Source: CAINDR01 sp964495615
GTDB taxonomy: Bacteria; Patescibacteriota; Patescibacteriia; Patescibacteriales; UBA12465
Direction: 5' to 3'
DNA: 33,474 bases
Assembly (NCBI GenBank): GCA_964495615.1
Contig: CAZBVX010000005.1
Span: 1 to 33,474 of the forward strand
Shown here one piece after another: positions 22,689 through 31,500 of the stretch; position 1 is the stretch's first letter; each line of letters starts with the position of its first letter. The position numbers and the translations under genes were made by a program. The notes below the pieces were generated by a model. That model made no database searches. It had not been told where the DNA came from and was given only the letters and a program-made list of their open reading frames with translations.

Positions 22689-22720
22689 AAAAAAAACACC
22701 GCCCTTTCGGCGGTGTTTTT
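22689..22720. terminator. Bidirectional terminator between gatB and miaA
   Basis: Stem ACACCGCC / GGCGGTGT with a CTTTC loop, flanked by A8 and T5, so it works on both strands. It lies between the two convergent genes, starting 7 nt past the gatB stop and ending at the last codons of miaA. Confidence 0.88.
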
Positions 22721-23654
22721 ATTTTTCTAGCCATTTATTAATTATTTTCAAGCCTTCTGCTTCACTGGAAATCCAATTTATTTTTTCTCCCTGTCCTTCC
22801 CATCTTTTAAACCAAGACTTCTGCCGTTTGGCAAATTGGCAAATGGCATTTTCTAATTTAAAAACCATTTCGTCATAACTCAGTTCTCCTATCAAAAATA
22901 AACTAATAAATTTATATTCCAAGCCAAAAGAAATTAAACGTTTCCAAGAGACTCCCTTGCGGTGCAGCTCTTGGACTTCTTCCACTAAACCTTCATTCTC
23001 CAAACGATCTTTTAGACGCTTGGCGATTCGCGAGCGCAACTCTTCCCCTGGACGATAAGTGCCAAGAACCAAATAATCATAAGGTGCTGGCCGTTTACCG
23101 ACATCACCCAAGCGTCCTTCTTTGGCAATTTCCAAATAGCGCGCCAAACGGCGAGAATTGTGCCGATCACTATTATTCAAAGCCTCGGCAAATTCTGGTG
23201 CTTGTTTTTTTAATTTTTCAAACAATTCATCTGCGCCAAGCAGCTCCAATTCTGCTCGTAATTTCAAATCGCTCTTCCCTTTGGCTAAAGTAAAATTATC
23301 AACCAAAACCTGAACATACAAACCAGAGCCGCCAACAATCATTGGTAATTTTTTTCTATCCAAAATTTCCTTGATAGCTGCCAAAGATAGTCTTTGAAAT
23401 TTTGCTAAATTAAAATTCGTGTTCGGACTAACTACATCAATCAAATGATAAGGAATTTTTTGGCCATCAACAATATATTCCCCCAAATCTTTTCCGGTAC
23501 CAATATCCATGCCGCGAAAAACTTGTCGGCTATCGGCAGAAATTATTTCTCCATTCAACTTGGCCGCCAAGCGAACACCGATGGCGGTTTTGCCGCTGGC
23601 AGTCGGGCCGAGAATCACAAGAACTTTTGGTTTTTTTTCTGATTTCACTGGCAT
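22719..23654 (-). CDS. miaA: tRNA dimethylallyltransferase MiaA
   Basis: This 311-residue enzyme transfers dimethylallyl to A37 of UNN-decoding tRNAs. It has P-loop GPTASGKT (16-23), SADSRQVFRGMDIGTGKD, HLIDVVSPNTNFNLAKFQ, the PMIVGGSGLYVQVLVD segment and the C-terminal FKLENAICQFAKRQKSWFKRW, all characteristic. miaB lies just upstream in the same operon (4-nt gap), so the i6A substrate and its methylthiolation are co-expressed. It is the last gene of a five-gene run. Confidence 0.96.
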   Translation of the reverse strand: MPVKSEKKPKVLVILGPTASGKTAIGVRLAAKLNGEIISADSRQVFRGMDIGTGKDLGEYIVDGQKIPYHLIDVVSPNTNFNLAKFQRLSLAAIKEILDRKKLPMIVGGSGLYVQVLVDNFTLAKGKSDLKLRAELELLGADELFEKLKKQAPEFAEALNNSDRHNSRRLARYLEIAKEGRLGDVGKRPAPYDYLVLGTYRPGEELRSRIAKRLKDRLENEGLVEEVQELHRKGVSWKRLISFGLEYKFISLFLIGELSYDEMVFKLENAICQFAKRQKSWFKRWEGQGEKINWISSEAEGLKIINKWLEK

Positions 23655-23658
23655 ATTT

Positions 23659-24966
23659 TTAATCAGCCAATTCTCCTTCTAATCCGGAGTCAGTAGCCTT
23701 GATTATTTTTGTTTTTACAAAATGTCCAACCAAAGAATCTGCGGGAATATTTTCCGCCGCAGTCAGCCAGACATTTTTGAAACTGGCTGTTTTTCCATAA
23801 TACTTCCCTTTCTTGTTTTTACCATCAACCAAAACCAGCACTTCTTTTTCAAGATATTTTTGATTTTTTTTTAAACCGCTTTCTTTTAAAATTTTGACCA
23901 AAACTTTGTCCCGACGATCTTTTTCTTTTTTACTAATATCATCTTCCATCAAAGAAGAAACCGTTCCTGGACGAGGGCTATATTGAGAAACATAAGCAAG
24001 GTCGAATTCTAATTCTTGAAAAGCTTTCACTGAATTGGCAAATTGCTCTTCAGTTTCCCCAGGAAAACCAACGATCACATCGGTAGTAACTGTTATTTCT
24101 GGCAAGACGGCTCTGGCCTTTTTTACTAATTCATAAAAATGTTCAATAGTGTAGCGGCGATTCATTCTGTCTAAAATTTCATTATCACCACTTTGCATCG
24201 CCAAGTGCAAATGAGGACACATTTTTTTCTCAGCAAACAAAGCAATTAATTCATCGCTAAGATCTTTCGGGTGGCTAGAAGAAAATCTCACCCAAAACTC
24301 TCCAGGTAAAGCTAGGATTTTTTTTAATAAATCTGAAAAAGTTTTTTCGCCATCTCGATAGCTATTTACATTCTGAGCAATTAAAAAAATTTCTTTATAT
24401 CCGCTAGTCAACAATTTCTTTACCTCCGCTAGAACCTCTTCCGAAGAACGATAAACTTCCCGCCCGCGAGCATAGGGCACCACGCAATAAGAACAGAAAT
24501 TGTCACAACCATTACCAACCGGCACAAAAGCGGTGAACGGACTGTGATGTTTCGGTTGAATTGATAAATATTTTTCGCCAGCTGCTAGACGCGCCTCTTC
24601 AGTATCAAATTTTTTCTCAAGATGAGAATTTTTTAGCAATTCAAAAATGTTTGGCAATTCGTTAATCGGCATAAATAAATCCACCTGCCCCTTCAAGCGG
24701 CGCATCACATCTTTTCTTTTTGCCAAACAACCAGTGATAATGACTACTGCTTCAGAATTGGCTTTTCTAATTTGATTTACTAGACCATAAACTCGATCTT
24801 CAGCCGATTGTCTAATACCGCAAGTGGTTAAAATGACCAATTCTGCCTCTTTGAAATTTGGCAGTAGCACAAAAGCGCGTTCTTCCAAGAAAGAAGCAAC
24901 GCGCTCGCTGTCGGCCTTATTCATCTGACAGCCGATAGTAATTAAGTGGTAAGTATTTTTTTTCAT
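23659..24966 (-). CDS. miaB: tRNA-2-methylthio-N6-dimethylallyladenosine synthase MiaB
   Basis: The protein has 435 residues. The auxiliary-cluster cysteines are C13 (IGCQMN, the MiaB signature), C49 and C80, and the radical-SAM cysteines are C154, C158 and C161 in GCDNFCSYC. A SSHPKDL, an HLAMQSGDNEILDRMNRRY and a VIVGFPGETEEQF segment follow, and a C-terminal TRAM domain occupies about residues 370-435. It converts i6A37 to ms2i6A37. It starts 5 nt after the DUF3160-like gene and precedes miaA. Confidence 0.96.
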   Translation of the reverse strand: MKKNTYHLITIGCQMNKADSERVASFLEERAFVLLPNFKEAELVILTTCGIRQSAEDRVYGLVNQIRKANSEAVVIITGCLAKRKDVMRRLKGQVDLFMPINELPNIFELLKNSHLEKKFDTEEARLAAGEKYLSIQPKHHSPFTAFVPVGNGCDNFCSYCVVPYARGREVYRSSEEVLAEVKKLLTSGYKEIFLIAQNVNSYRDGEKTFSDLLKKILALPGEFWVRFSSSHPKDLSDELIALFAEKKMCPHLHLAMQSGDNEILDRMNRRYTIEHFYELVKKARAVLPEITVTTDVIVGFPGETEEQFANSVKAFQELEFDLAYVSQYSPRPGTVSSLMEDDISKKEKDRRDKVLVKILKESGLKKNQKYLEKEVLVLVDGKNKKGKYYGKTASFKNVWLTAAENIPADSLVGHFVKTKIIKATDSGLEGELAD

Positions 24967-24971
24967 GAAAA

Positions 24972-27260
24972 TTATTTTTCTGAATAAGAAAAAATCGGAC
25001 CAATACTGAGGGCTTTTTTGTTTCCGGTTTTAAAAACTACCGTCAACATTTTAGGGGCGGAAAACTGATAATTAAAACTTTTCGCACCAAGAGAAAAACG
25101 ATTCAAAACCTGATTGCTAGATTGATATTTTCTCACCATTTTTCCCAAAAACACAGTATCCTCAATACTCAAAGTCTGGCTAGATAATTCTTTTTTGATT
25201 AAGGCTTGAGAATATTTTAAGTCTTCGCTCAAGGCTTCAATACGGGCATAAGCTGGTGGAGCTTCTCGATCAATCTGCAAGGCTTTATACATCCCCAAAA
25301 TCATTTCACTATTAGCAATTAATTCATCAATCAAATCTAAATTCGGCTCAATATAATAATATTCTGAAGCTTCCAGATTCTGTTTTTCACCTAAAGCGTT
25401 GTTGGTCTCTGATACTTTAACCAAATCTGGAACAGATTGCAAATTAAGCCAAAAAGCCTTTACTGAATCAATCTCCCTTTTTCGCCAAGCATCGCTTTTG
25501 GCAAAAACAGGCAGACGTCCCCTTGGGTTATCTAAATAATTTTTGAATATTTTTAGATTCGCCCAATAATTATTAGTTTGCCAAGAAGAAAAATTATTAA
25601 TTGTTTCTTTGAGATTTAAAAAATTTTCTGAATAAGAAATATATTTGGTGTTAGCCAGCCAGAGCGGATCTGGATAAGAAAACAATAAATTTATAATATC
25701 TAAGGCTAACAATTTGCAGCGTTGATTATTGTTGCTTGCACAAGCAGTAATTGGAGAATTTTTTTCTTGATAGTCGCCAACTTTTGGCGTGGTTAATTGA
25801 GAAGCAATAAAATCATTAGCGGAGAAAAAATCAGCCAAAATTCTAAAGCCAATCTGCGGCCTGGCTTTCTGATTGTCGCGATCAAAGCCGCCGGCCCATT
25901 CTGGAAAACGTAAAGCCAAGATGCCGGATCGCAATTTTCCATAGTTGGCGTTTGATTCTGGATTTTCGGAAGACAAAATTGCCTCTAAATCATATCCAGA
26001 GCCAAAAGAAGCTTCTAATATTTTTTGATAATCCAGATAGGTTAAATCTTCACGCAAACCCTTAAAAAATGCTAGAGTTTTGTAGACTCGCGCCCATTGA
26101 TTTTTGATTTGATAGCTTTGATAAAAATCATGAGCAATAAAAGAAGCCGCCGTTAAATTAACTTGCCAATCATTTTCATCTAGCTGGCAATCTGGGCAAT
26201 CCTTCCCTTGATAATATAAAGGAAAATTGGAATTAAGCCATTTGGCAGCTAAATAAAAATTGTTTAAGCGCGGATTGTCTTTGTATTCAGAAGGCAGCTT
26301 AAAATCTTCATAATTTTTGGTATATAATAGGACTGGAGATTTAGTTTTTTCTTTGGCTTCCCTAATTAAAGTTAATTCTCTTTCCACATCATCTTTCAAA
26401 TAATTCGGCAATATAAAGCTATAATCCTTGGCTTCGGCTAGGCTAAATTTTTCTGGAGAACCAGCTTTATCCAAAACAATCTGATTGTCTTGAGGTTTTA
26501 ATAACTGCAAAGAAACTGCAAAAAAAGCTAGTTCCAAGCGCTCCCCTTCCAGGACTTGATCGTTGATATCGCCAATTTTTGCTCGACGAGATTCATAGCG
26601 CCCGCGAGAAACTTCAAATAATTCTTTGCTGATATTCCAAAGAGTGTCATAAAAAAGATTTTCTTCCAAATACTTATAGCTCAATTTGATGCTGTTTTGA
26701 TAATAATAAGTCAAAAAATCTGAAGTAACCAAAATTGGCAAGCCTTTTTCTTCCAGCCAGGCATAAGAAGAATAAAAATCTTTAGCTTTTTTTTCATCAG
26801 GATTTTTTAAAGTTGCAAAACCATTTTGATTTAGACTAATAATTCCCGGATCAAGATTTATTTTGCGGGAAACTTCATAATAATTTGCGACATCGGTTTT
26901 GACGTTGATTGGTAAAGTGTAGTTGTCGATATTAACCTTGAAGCCGCTAAGAGTCTTTGGATAAAAATTCTGAAAAGAAACCTCTTCAATCAAAAAATCT
27001 CCCGGCTTTGTTTCAGCAACAGAAGTGCTGGAAGATAATTGCCCAGAAATAACTTCTTCCGGCACACTGCTAACAATCGGCTCGTTAACGGTTTTTACTT
27101 TTTGACGAGAAAGGAAAAACCAATAAGCAGCAGCGCCAATGACTGCCAAACCGATAAAAGAAATTATTAAAATCTTAATAATCTTTTTTAGTTCAGCGGG
27201 AATCCCACTATTTCTATGTTTTGGCGGCTGGATGTTGATAGTGGATTGCTCTTCAAACAT
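24972..27260 (-). CDS. Large DUF3160-like membrane-anchored protein
   Basis: The protein has 762 residues. A cytoplasmic N-terminus of about 30 residues precedes one membrane helix (IKILIISFIGLAVIGAAAYWFF), and a large outward domain follows. The outward part is rich in aromatic residues and helices and matches the DUF3160 type (YYYIEPNLDLIDELIANSEMILGMYKAL near the end). Its function is unknown. ATG 27260 is chosen over an upstream TTG that would overlap the mltG stop. It sits between mltG and miaB with gaps of 4-5 nt, so it is co-transcribed with a cell-wall enzyme; an envelope role is plausible but not shown. The four cysteines in ACASNNNQRC and DCPDC could form disulfides outside the cell. 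Confidence 0.8.
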   Translation of the reverse strand: MFEEQSTINIQPPKHRNSGIPAELKKIIKILIISFIGLAVIGAAAYWFFLSRQKVKTVNEPIVSSVPEEVISGQLSSSTSVAETKPGDFLIEEVSFQNFYPKTLSGFKVNIDNYTLPINVKTDVANYYEVSRKINLDPGIISLNQNGFATLKNPDEKKAKDFYSSYAWLEEKGLPILVTSDFLTYYYQNSIKLSYKYLEENLFYDTLWNISKELFEVSRGRYESRRAKIGDINDQVLEGERLELAFFAVSLQLLKPQDNQIVLDKAGSPEKFSLAEAKDYSFILPNYLKDDVERELTLIREAKEKTKSPVLLYTKNYEDFKLPSEYKDNPRLNNFYLAAKWLNSNFPLYYQGKDCPDCQLDENDWQVNLTAASFIAHDFYQSYQIKNQWARVYKTLAFFKGLREDLTYLDYQKILEASFGSGYDLEAILSSENPESNANYGKLRSGILALRFPEWAGGFDRDNQKARPQIGFRILADFFSANDFIASQLTTPKVGDYQEKNSPITACASNNNQRCKLLALDIINLLFSYPDPLWLANTKYISYSENFLNLKETINNFSSWQTNNYWANLKIFKNYLDNPRGRLPVFAKSDAWRKREIDSVKAFWLNLQSVPDLVKVSETNNALGEKQNLEASEYYYIEPNLDLIDELIANSEMILGMYKALQIDREAPPAYARIEALSEDLKYSQALIKKELSSQTLSIEDTVFLGKMVRKYQSSNQVLNRFSLGAKSFNYQFSAPKMLTVVFKTGNKKALSIGPIFSYSEK

Positions 27261-27264
27261 ATTT

Positions 27265-28188
27265 TTAATCAAGATATTTGTTTTTGTTTATTAAATGCTC
27301 CTCGTAAGTTTTGGAAAATATAATATTTTTCGTTCCAGTTGGAGTGAGAAAAAAATTATAGTCATTTTCTGTCGGATAAATCGCCGCTTCAATCGCCAAA
27401 ATTCCCGGATTAGAAATTGGTGCCGGAGGCAAACCTCTGTTGAGATAGGTATTAAAAGAAGAATCAACCTTGGTGTCAGATTCGCTATATTGCGGTTTGT
27501 TTTTTCCCAAAACATAAGCGAGAGTAGCACAGGATTGTAAGGCTTGGCCCTTTTTCAAACGATTCCAAAAAATTCCAGAAATAATTTTTGCGTCGCGGTT
27601 ATCGCCGCTAGCATAATTAATTGGGGCTTCTTTTTCAATCAAGGAAGCCATGATTATGATTTGAGAAATTGTTTTTCCCTGAGCGGCAATATCCGATCGC
27701 ATTTTCGGCGTTAATTTGCGATCAAAATTTTCTAACATTTTGGTAATTATCTCATCAGCGGTCGCATCTTGATAAAAACGATAAGTATCAGGAAAAAGAT
27801 AACCTTCCAAACTGGAATCATCCTCACGGTCTTTCAAAAAATCAAATTTTAATGAATAATTTTTTGGAGCAGTAATTGAATCTTTTTTAATATAGCTAAC
27901 TTTCGGCGTTCCTGAAAAACGAAAAAAATCATTTTCTGAGCTTAAATTTTTTGCTGCTAACAACCCGGCAATTTCTTTCAAATTTTGCCCTTCAGAAATA
28001 GAAACAGAAACTTCCGGTTTTTTTTCTAAGCGCTCCAAAATAGTTTTTCTACCAAAAAAATGATTCAAGCGAGATTCAATTCTGGTCGGCACCTTATTTT
28101 CAATTTTTAACCAAATTGGTTGAGCAAAAATTAGAAGTAAAATAATTGCTAATAAAAATATGATTGATTTGATAATTTTGGATTTCAT
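27265..28188 (-). CDS. mltG: Endolytic murein transglycosylase MltG (YceG-like)
   Basis: The protein has 307 residues. An N-terminal membrane helix (residues 5-23) is followed by a LysM-like region (ISEGQNLKEIAGLLAAKNL) and the YceG catalytic domain with LEGYLFPDTYRF, ASLIEKEAP (181-189; E185 corresponds to the catalytic glutamate) and NTYLNRGLPPAPISNPG. MltG cleaves nascent glycan strands on the outer face of the inner membrane and sets strand length. It starts 1 nt after the nucleotidyltransferase gene. The N-terminal cytoplasmic tail is short. Confidence 0.93.
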   Translation of the reverse strand: MKSKIIKSIIFLLAIILLLIFAQPIWLKIENKVPTRIESRLNHFFGRKTILERLEKKPEVSVSISEGQNLKEIAGLLAAKNLSSENDFFRFSGTPKVSYIKKDSITAPKNYSLKFDFLKDREDDSSLEGYLFPDTYRFYQDATADEIITKMLENFDRKLTPKMRSDIAAQGKTISQIIIMASLIEKEAPINYASGDNRDAKIISGIFWNRLKKGQALQSCATLAYVLGKNKPQYSESDTKVDSSFNTYLNRGLPPAPISNPGILAIEAAIYPTENDYNFFLTPTGTKNIIFSKTYEEHLINKNKYLD

Positions 28189-28189
28189 G

Positions 28190-28678
28190 TTATTTTTTCT
28201 TCTTGGCTAATTTTTTTTCTAAAACTTTCTTTTTTTCAGCCGCCTCCTTGATTAAAACTGAACTAGCACGAATTTTTTTGCCCAAACCATCAACCATTTT
28301 TATTTTATATTTTTGACAAACGTCATATTCTGGAACATCGTTGACGCTATGACGATCGCCACCATTAGCAAAAATAGTCGGCTTTAGTTTGGTCAGAGAT
28401 TTGATGACAGTTTTGTCGGCGTCGATTGAAAGCATAACTTTATCAACTGCCCGCAAAGCTTTAACAATGGCCATGCGATCTTTTTCGGACATAAAAGGGA
28501 CACTGCCCTTGAGAGACACCTGTTTATCATTATTGATGATTACCACTAATTTATCTCCTAATTTCTTGGCTCTCTCAATCATCTCGAGGTGGCCGACATG
28601 AAGAGGGTTGAAGTAGCCAGAGACAGCAACGATAACTGGTTTTTTTGGAGATTTTTTGGTGTTTTGTGGTTTATTCAT
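28190..28678 (-). CDS. Cytidylyltransferase-family nucleotidyltransferase
   Basis: This 162-residue protein of the HxGH nucleotidyltransferase superfamily shows GYFNPLHVGHLEMIERAKKLGDKLVVIINND (HVGH at 27-30), SEKDRMAIVKALRAVD and PTIFANGGDR. It resembles glycerol-3-phosphate cytidylyltransferase (TagD) and the HldE/RfaE C-terminal domain, so the substrate is probably a phosphorylated sugar or polyol activated with CTP or ATP; the exact one cannot be read. The N-terminal 15 residues are lysine-rich and the C-terminus ends in a lysine tail (KKKVLEKKLAKKKK). It heads the mltG operon. Confidence 0.85.
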   Translation of the reverse strand: MNKPQNTKKSPKKPVIVAVSGYFNPLHVGHLEMIERAKKLGDKLVVIINNDKQVSLKGSVPFMSEKDRMAIVKALRAVDKVMLSIDADKTVIKSLTKLKPTIFANGGDRHSVNDVPEYDVCQKYKIKMVDGLGKKIRASSVLIKEAAEKKKVLEKKLAKKKK

Positions 28679-28710
28679 ATAATTATCGACTAATTTTTAG
28701 TATTGTAATT

Positions 28711-28739
28711 ATTATAACAAAAAAAGGAGCTTTTGGCGA
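28711..28739 (-). promoter_or_regulatory. Promoter of the nucleotidyltransferase-mltG-miaB-miaA operon
   Basis: On the minus strand -35 TCGCCA (28739-28734), 17-nt spacer, -10 TATAAT (28716-28711), leader of about 26 nt. The -35 box overlaps that of the divergent uppP promoter. Confidence 0.45.
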
Positions 28740-28760
28740 AGAACAATTATGTGCTAAGAT
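28733..28760 (+). promoter_or_regulatory. Promoter of uppP
   Basis: -35 TTGGCG (28733-28738), 16-nt spacer, -10 TAAGAT (28755-28760), leader of about 24 nt. It overlaps the divergent operon promoter, so the two probably compete for polymerase. Confidence 0.4.
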
Positions 28761-28790
28761 AACAAATATATATAAATATTATCTAAATTT

Positions 28791-29582
28791 ATGACAATTT
28801 TACAGTCCCTAATTATGGGCATTGTTGAAGGAATAACTGAGTTTTTGCCAATTTCTTCTACTGCCCACCTAATTATCACCAGCAAACTTTTAGCCATTCC
28901 GGAATCAGAATTTTTGAAAACTTTTGAAATTTCTATTCAATTTGGCGCAATTCTATCGGTAGTAGTTTTGTATTGGAAAAGAGTTTGGCGAAATCTTTCT
29001 ATTATTTGGAAATTAGTTGCCGCTTTCATCCCAACCTCCCTGATTGGCTTTGCAATGTACAAAATTATCAAAAATTTTCTCATGGAAAGTCTTTTGGTGA
29101 TTGGCTGTTCTTTATTAATTGGCGGTATTTTGTTGATTATTTTTGAAAAATGGCACGTCAATAAAAACAAAAAAACTTCCGCGGAAAGCGAAGTAATTGA
29201 ATTGGAAAAAATCAGTTATCGCCAAGCTGTTTTATTGGGCCTTGCACAATCATTTGCTGTCGTTCCTGGGGTTTCTCGTTCGGCGGCCACCATTATTGGC
29301 GGTTTGAGTTTGGGAATTAACCGTAAAACAATTGTGGAATTCTCTTTTTTGCTAGCTATTCCAACCATGATTGCCGCAACCGGCTATGATTTATATAAAA
29401 ATCCAGCCACTTTTTCCGGCGACCAATTAAGTATTTGGCTGATTGGTTTCGTTACCTCATTTATTACGGCAATTATCGGCATTAAATTCTTAATTAAATA
29501 TATTCAAAAAAATGATTTCAAGGCTTTTGGCTGGTACCGCATTATTGTCGGTGCGATAGTCTTGGCAACTTTGTTTTTGTAA
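28791..29582 (+). CDS. uppP: Undecaprenyl-diphosphatase UppP (BacA)
   Basis: This 263-residue integral membrane protein recycles undecaprenyl pyrophosphate to the monophosphate lipid carrier used in wall and glycan synthesis. It carries the two family motifs: EGITEFLPISSTAHLI (residues 13-28) and PGVSRSAATIIGG. Multiple hydrophobic helices cover the rest. It is a single-gene transcript with a terminator shared with atpC. It supplies the carrier used in the MurA pathway and possibly in glycan assembly by the GT2 enzymes. Confidence 0.96.
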   Translation: MTILQSLIMGIVEGITEFLPISSTAHLIITSKLLAIPESEFLKTFEISIQFGAILSVVVLYWKRVWRNLSIIWKLVAAFIPTSLIGFAMYKIIKNFLMESLLVIGCSLLIGGILLIIFEKWHVNKNKKTSAESEVIELEKISYRQAVLLGLAQSFAVVPGVSRSAATIIGGLSLGINRKTIVEFSFLLAIPTMIAATGYDLYKNPATFSGDQLSIWLIGFVTSFITAIIGIKFLIKYIQKNDFKAFGWYRIIVGAIVLATLFL

Positions 29583-29595
29583 AAAAATAAAAATA

Positions 29596-29630
29596 AAAAA
29601 AGACCAATTCATTTGAACTGGTCTTTTTGT
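29596..29630. terminator. Bidirectional terminator between uppP and atpC
   Basis: AAAAAGACCA and TGGTCTTTTT are perfect arms; inner bases ATTC/GAAC extend the stem with one mismatch. A and T runs let it act in both directions, ending both uppP and the atp operon. Confidence 0.87.
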
Positions 29631-30077
29631 TTATTCATTTTTGGGACCTTTCAGTTTGCGCCATTTGTTCAAAGCTCTTTCGCGAGCTAATTCTTTCTCG
29701 ATTCGTGAAGAAATGTTGACAAATTCTACTTCATCTTTGGCTTTTTCGCTTTGACGCATTTCTTCAGCTTTTAATCTAGCTTCTTTGATTCTCTGTTCGT
29801 TTAATTCTTCGGCCTTCTCAGCGGTATCAGCTAAAATAACAATTTTATTTTTTAGAACTTCCAAAAAACCTCCCGAGACTGACATCAAAGAAATCCCACC
29901 ATCCAGTAAATGAATTTCCAAAACGCCTGATTTCAAAATGGAAATCAAAGGAATATGATCAGGCAAAATAGTAAGCTCTCCGCTAGTAGTTGGCACGCTC
30001 ACCGAAAGAATATCTTCTTTCATTAAGACTTTTTCCGGAGTAGCAATTTCAAATTTTATGCTTTTGATGTCTGACAT
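29631..30077 (-). CDS. atpC: ATP synthase F1 subunit epsilon
   Basis: The protein has 148 residues. It opens with the epsilon beta-sandwich (IKFEIATPEKVLMKEDILSVSVPTTSGELTILPDHIPLISIL, with the PTxxGxxTILPxH signature) and ends with a helical hairpin (EELNEQRIKEARLKAEE...). Epsilon couples the rotor to F1 and inhibits hydrolysis. It follows atpD after 7 nt and ends the operon, whose order in the window is A-G-D-C. Confidence 0.95.
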   Translation of the reverse strand: MSDIKSIKFEIATPEKVLMKEDILSVSVPTTSGELTILPDHIPLISILKSGVLEIHLLDGGISLMSVSGGFLEVLKNKIVILADTAEKAEELNEQRIKEARLKAEEMRQSEKAKDEVEFVNISSRIEKELARERALNKWRKLKGPKNE

Positions 30078-30084
30078 ATATTAT

Positions 30085-31473
30085 TTAAGCTTTAGCGACA
30101 ACCTCTTCAATGCCGCCTTTCATGTAGAAATCATCTTCGCTTTTATCGTCATGCAAACCAGCTAAAATTTCTTTAAAGCCGCGAACAGTGTCGGTTAATT
30201 TTACGTATTTACCGGAACGGCCAGTAAAAGCTTCGGCAACCGCAAATGGTTGAGATAAGAATTTCTGGACTTTACGAGCGCGAGCCACTACCAATTTGTC
30301 TTCATTGGATAATTCTTCCATGCCCAAAATAGCAATGATATCCTGCAAATCTTTATAACGCTGCAAAATTTTCTGAACACCACGAGCAACTTCATAATGT
30401 TCTTCGCCAACAATTTTTGGATCCAAAATAATTGAAGAAGAGTCTAGCGGATCAACTGCCGGATAAATACCTAATTCAGAAAGTGAGCGAGACAAAACCA
30501 CTGTTGAATCCAAATGACCAAAAGTAGTTGCTGGCGCTGGATCAGTCAAATCATCAGCTGGCACATAAACCGCCTGGATAGAAGTGATTGAACCATTTTT
30601 GGTGGAAGTAATGCGTTCCTGTAATTCACCCATTTCAGTCGCCAAGGTTGGCTGATAACCCACCGCTGACGGCATACGGCCAAGCAAGGCAGAAACTTCA
30701 GAACCAGCTTGGGTGAAACGAAAAATATTATCCACAAAGAATAAAACATCTTGATGAGCTTCGTCGCGGAAATATTCCGCAACCGAAAGGCCAGACAAGG
30801 CAACACGAGCGCGTGATCCTGGCGGTTCATTCATTTGACCGAAAACCATCGATACCTTATCCAAAACACCGCTGTCTTTCATTTCGTGATACAAATCATT
30901 TCCTTCACGAGTACGCTCACCAACACCAGCAAACACAGAATAACCGCCATGCTCACTAGCAATATTGTGAATCAATTCCAAAATGACTACGGTTTTTCCA
31001 ACACCAGCACCACCGAACAAGCCAACCTTCCCCCCTTTGGCAATTGGACAAATCAAATCAATAACTTTGATGCCAGTTTCCAAAATTTCTGTGGTATTAG
31101 ATTGTTCGGTGAATTTTGGCGCTGGACGATGAATCGGATATTTTTTTTCAGTTTTTACTTGTTCCCCGCCATCAACTGTTTCGCCGAGAACATTAAAAAT
31201 ACGACCGAGAGTTTCCTTACCGACTGGAACAGAAATCGGTGCGCCAGTATCAACAACTTCACCGCCGCGTTTCAGTCCGTCAGTGGAACCCATCGCAATA
31301 CAGCGAACCATATTGGAACCGGTGTGCTGTTCAACTTCCAAAACTAATTTGTGTCCGTTATTGTTAATTTCCAAAGCATGATAAATTTCTGGCAATTTAT
31401 CCGGGAAATAAACATCAACAACCACCCCGATAACTTGTTTGATGATGCCTAGATTTTTTTGTTTTTCCGACAT
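30085..31473 (-). CDS. atpD: ATP synthase F1 subunit beta
   Basis: This 462-residue subunit carries the catalytic sites. It has Walker A GGAGVGKT (154-161), GERTREGND with catalytic Glu186, the FFVDNIFRFTQAGSEVSALLGRMPSAVGYQPTLATEMG segment, the PADDLTDPAPATTF loop and DSSSIILDP. The DELSEED segment of the C-terminal domain reads MEELSNED here. It is preceded by atpG (27-nt gap) and followed by atpC. Confidence 0.98.
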   Translation of the reverse strand: MSEKQKNLGIIKQVIGVVVDVYFPDKLPEIYHALEINNNGHKLVLEVEQHTGSNMVRCIAMGSTDGLKRGGEVVDTGAPISVPVGKETLGRIFNVLGETVDGGEQVKTEKKYPIHRPAPKFTEQSNTTEILETGIKVIDLICPIAKGGKVGLFGGAGVGKTVVILELIHNIASEHGGYSVFAGVGERTREGNDLYHEMKDSGVLDKVSMVFGQMNEPPGSRARVALSGLSVAEYFRDEAHQDVLFFVDNIFRFTQAGSEVSALLGRMPSAVGYQPTLATEMGELQERITSTKNGSITSIQAVYVPADDLTDPAPATTFGHLDSTVVLSRSLSELGIYPAVDPLDSSSIILDPKIVGEEHYEVARGVQKILQRYKDLQDIIAILGMEELSNEDKLVVARARKVQKFLSQPFAVAEAFTGRSGKYVKLTDTVRGFKEILAGLHDDKSEDDFYMKGGIEEVVAKA

Positions 31474-31500
31474 ATTATTTTAATTATTTTTATTCGCAAA

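Noticed and set aside
30835..31347. 170-codon plus-strand ORF
   Set aside because: It lies entirely antisense to atpD, whose protein is fully conserved; no promoter or recognisable domain.
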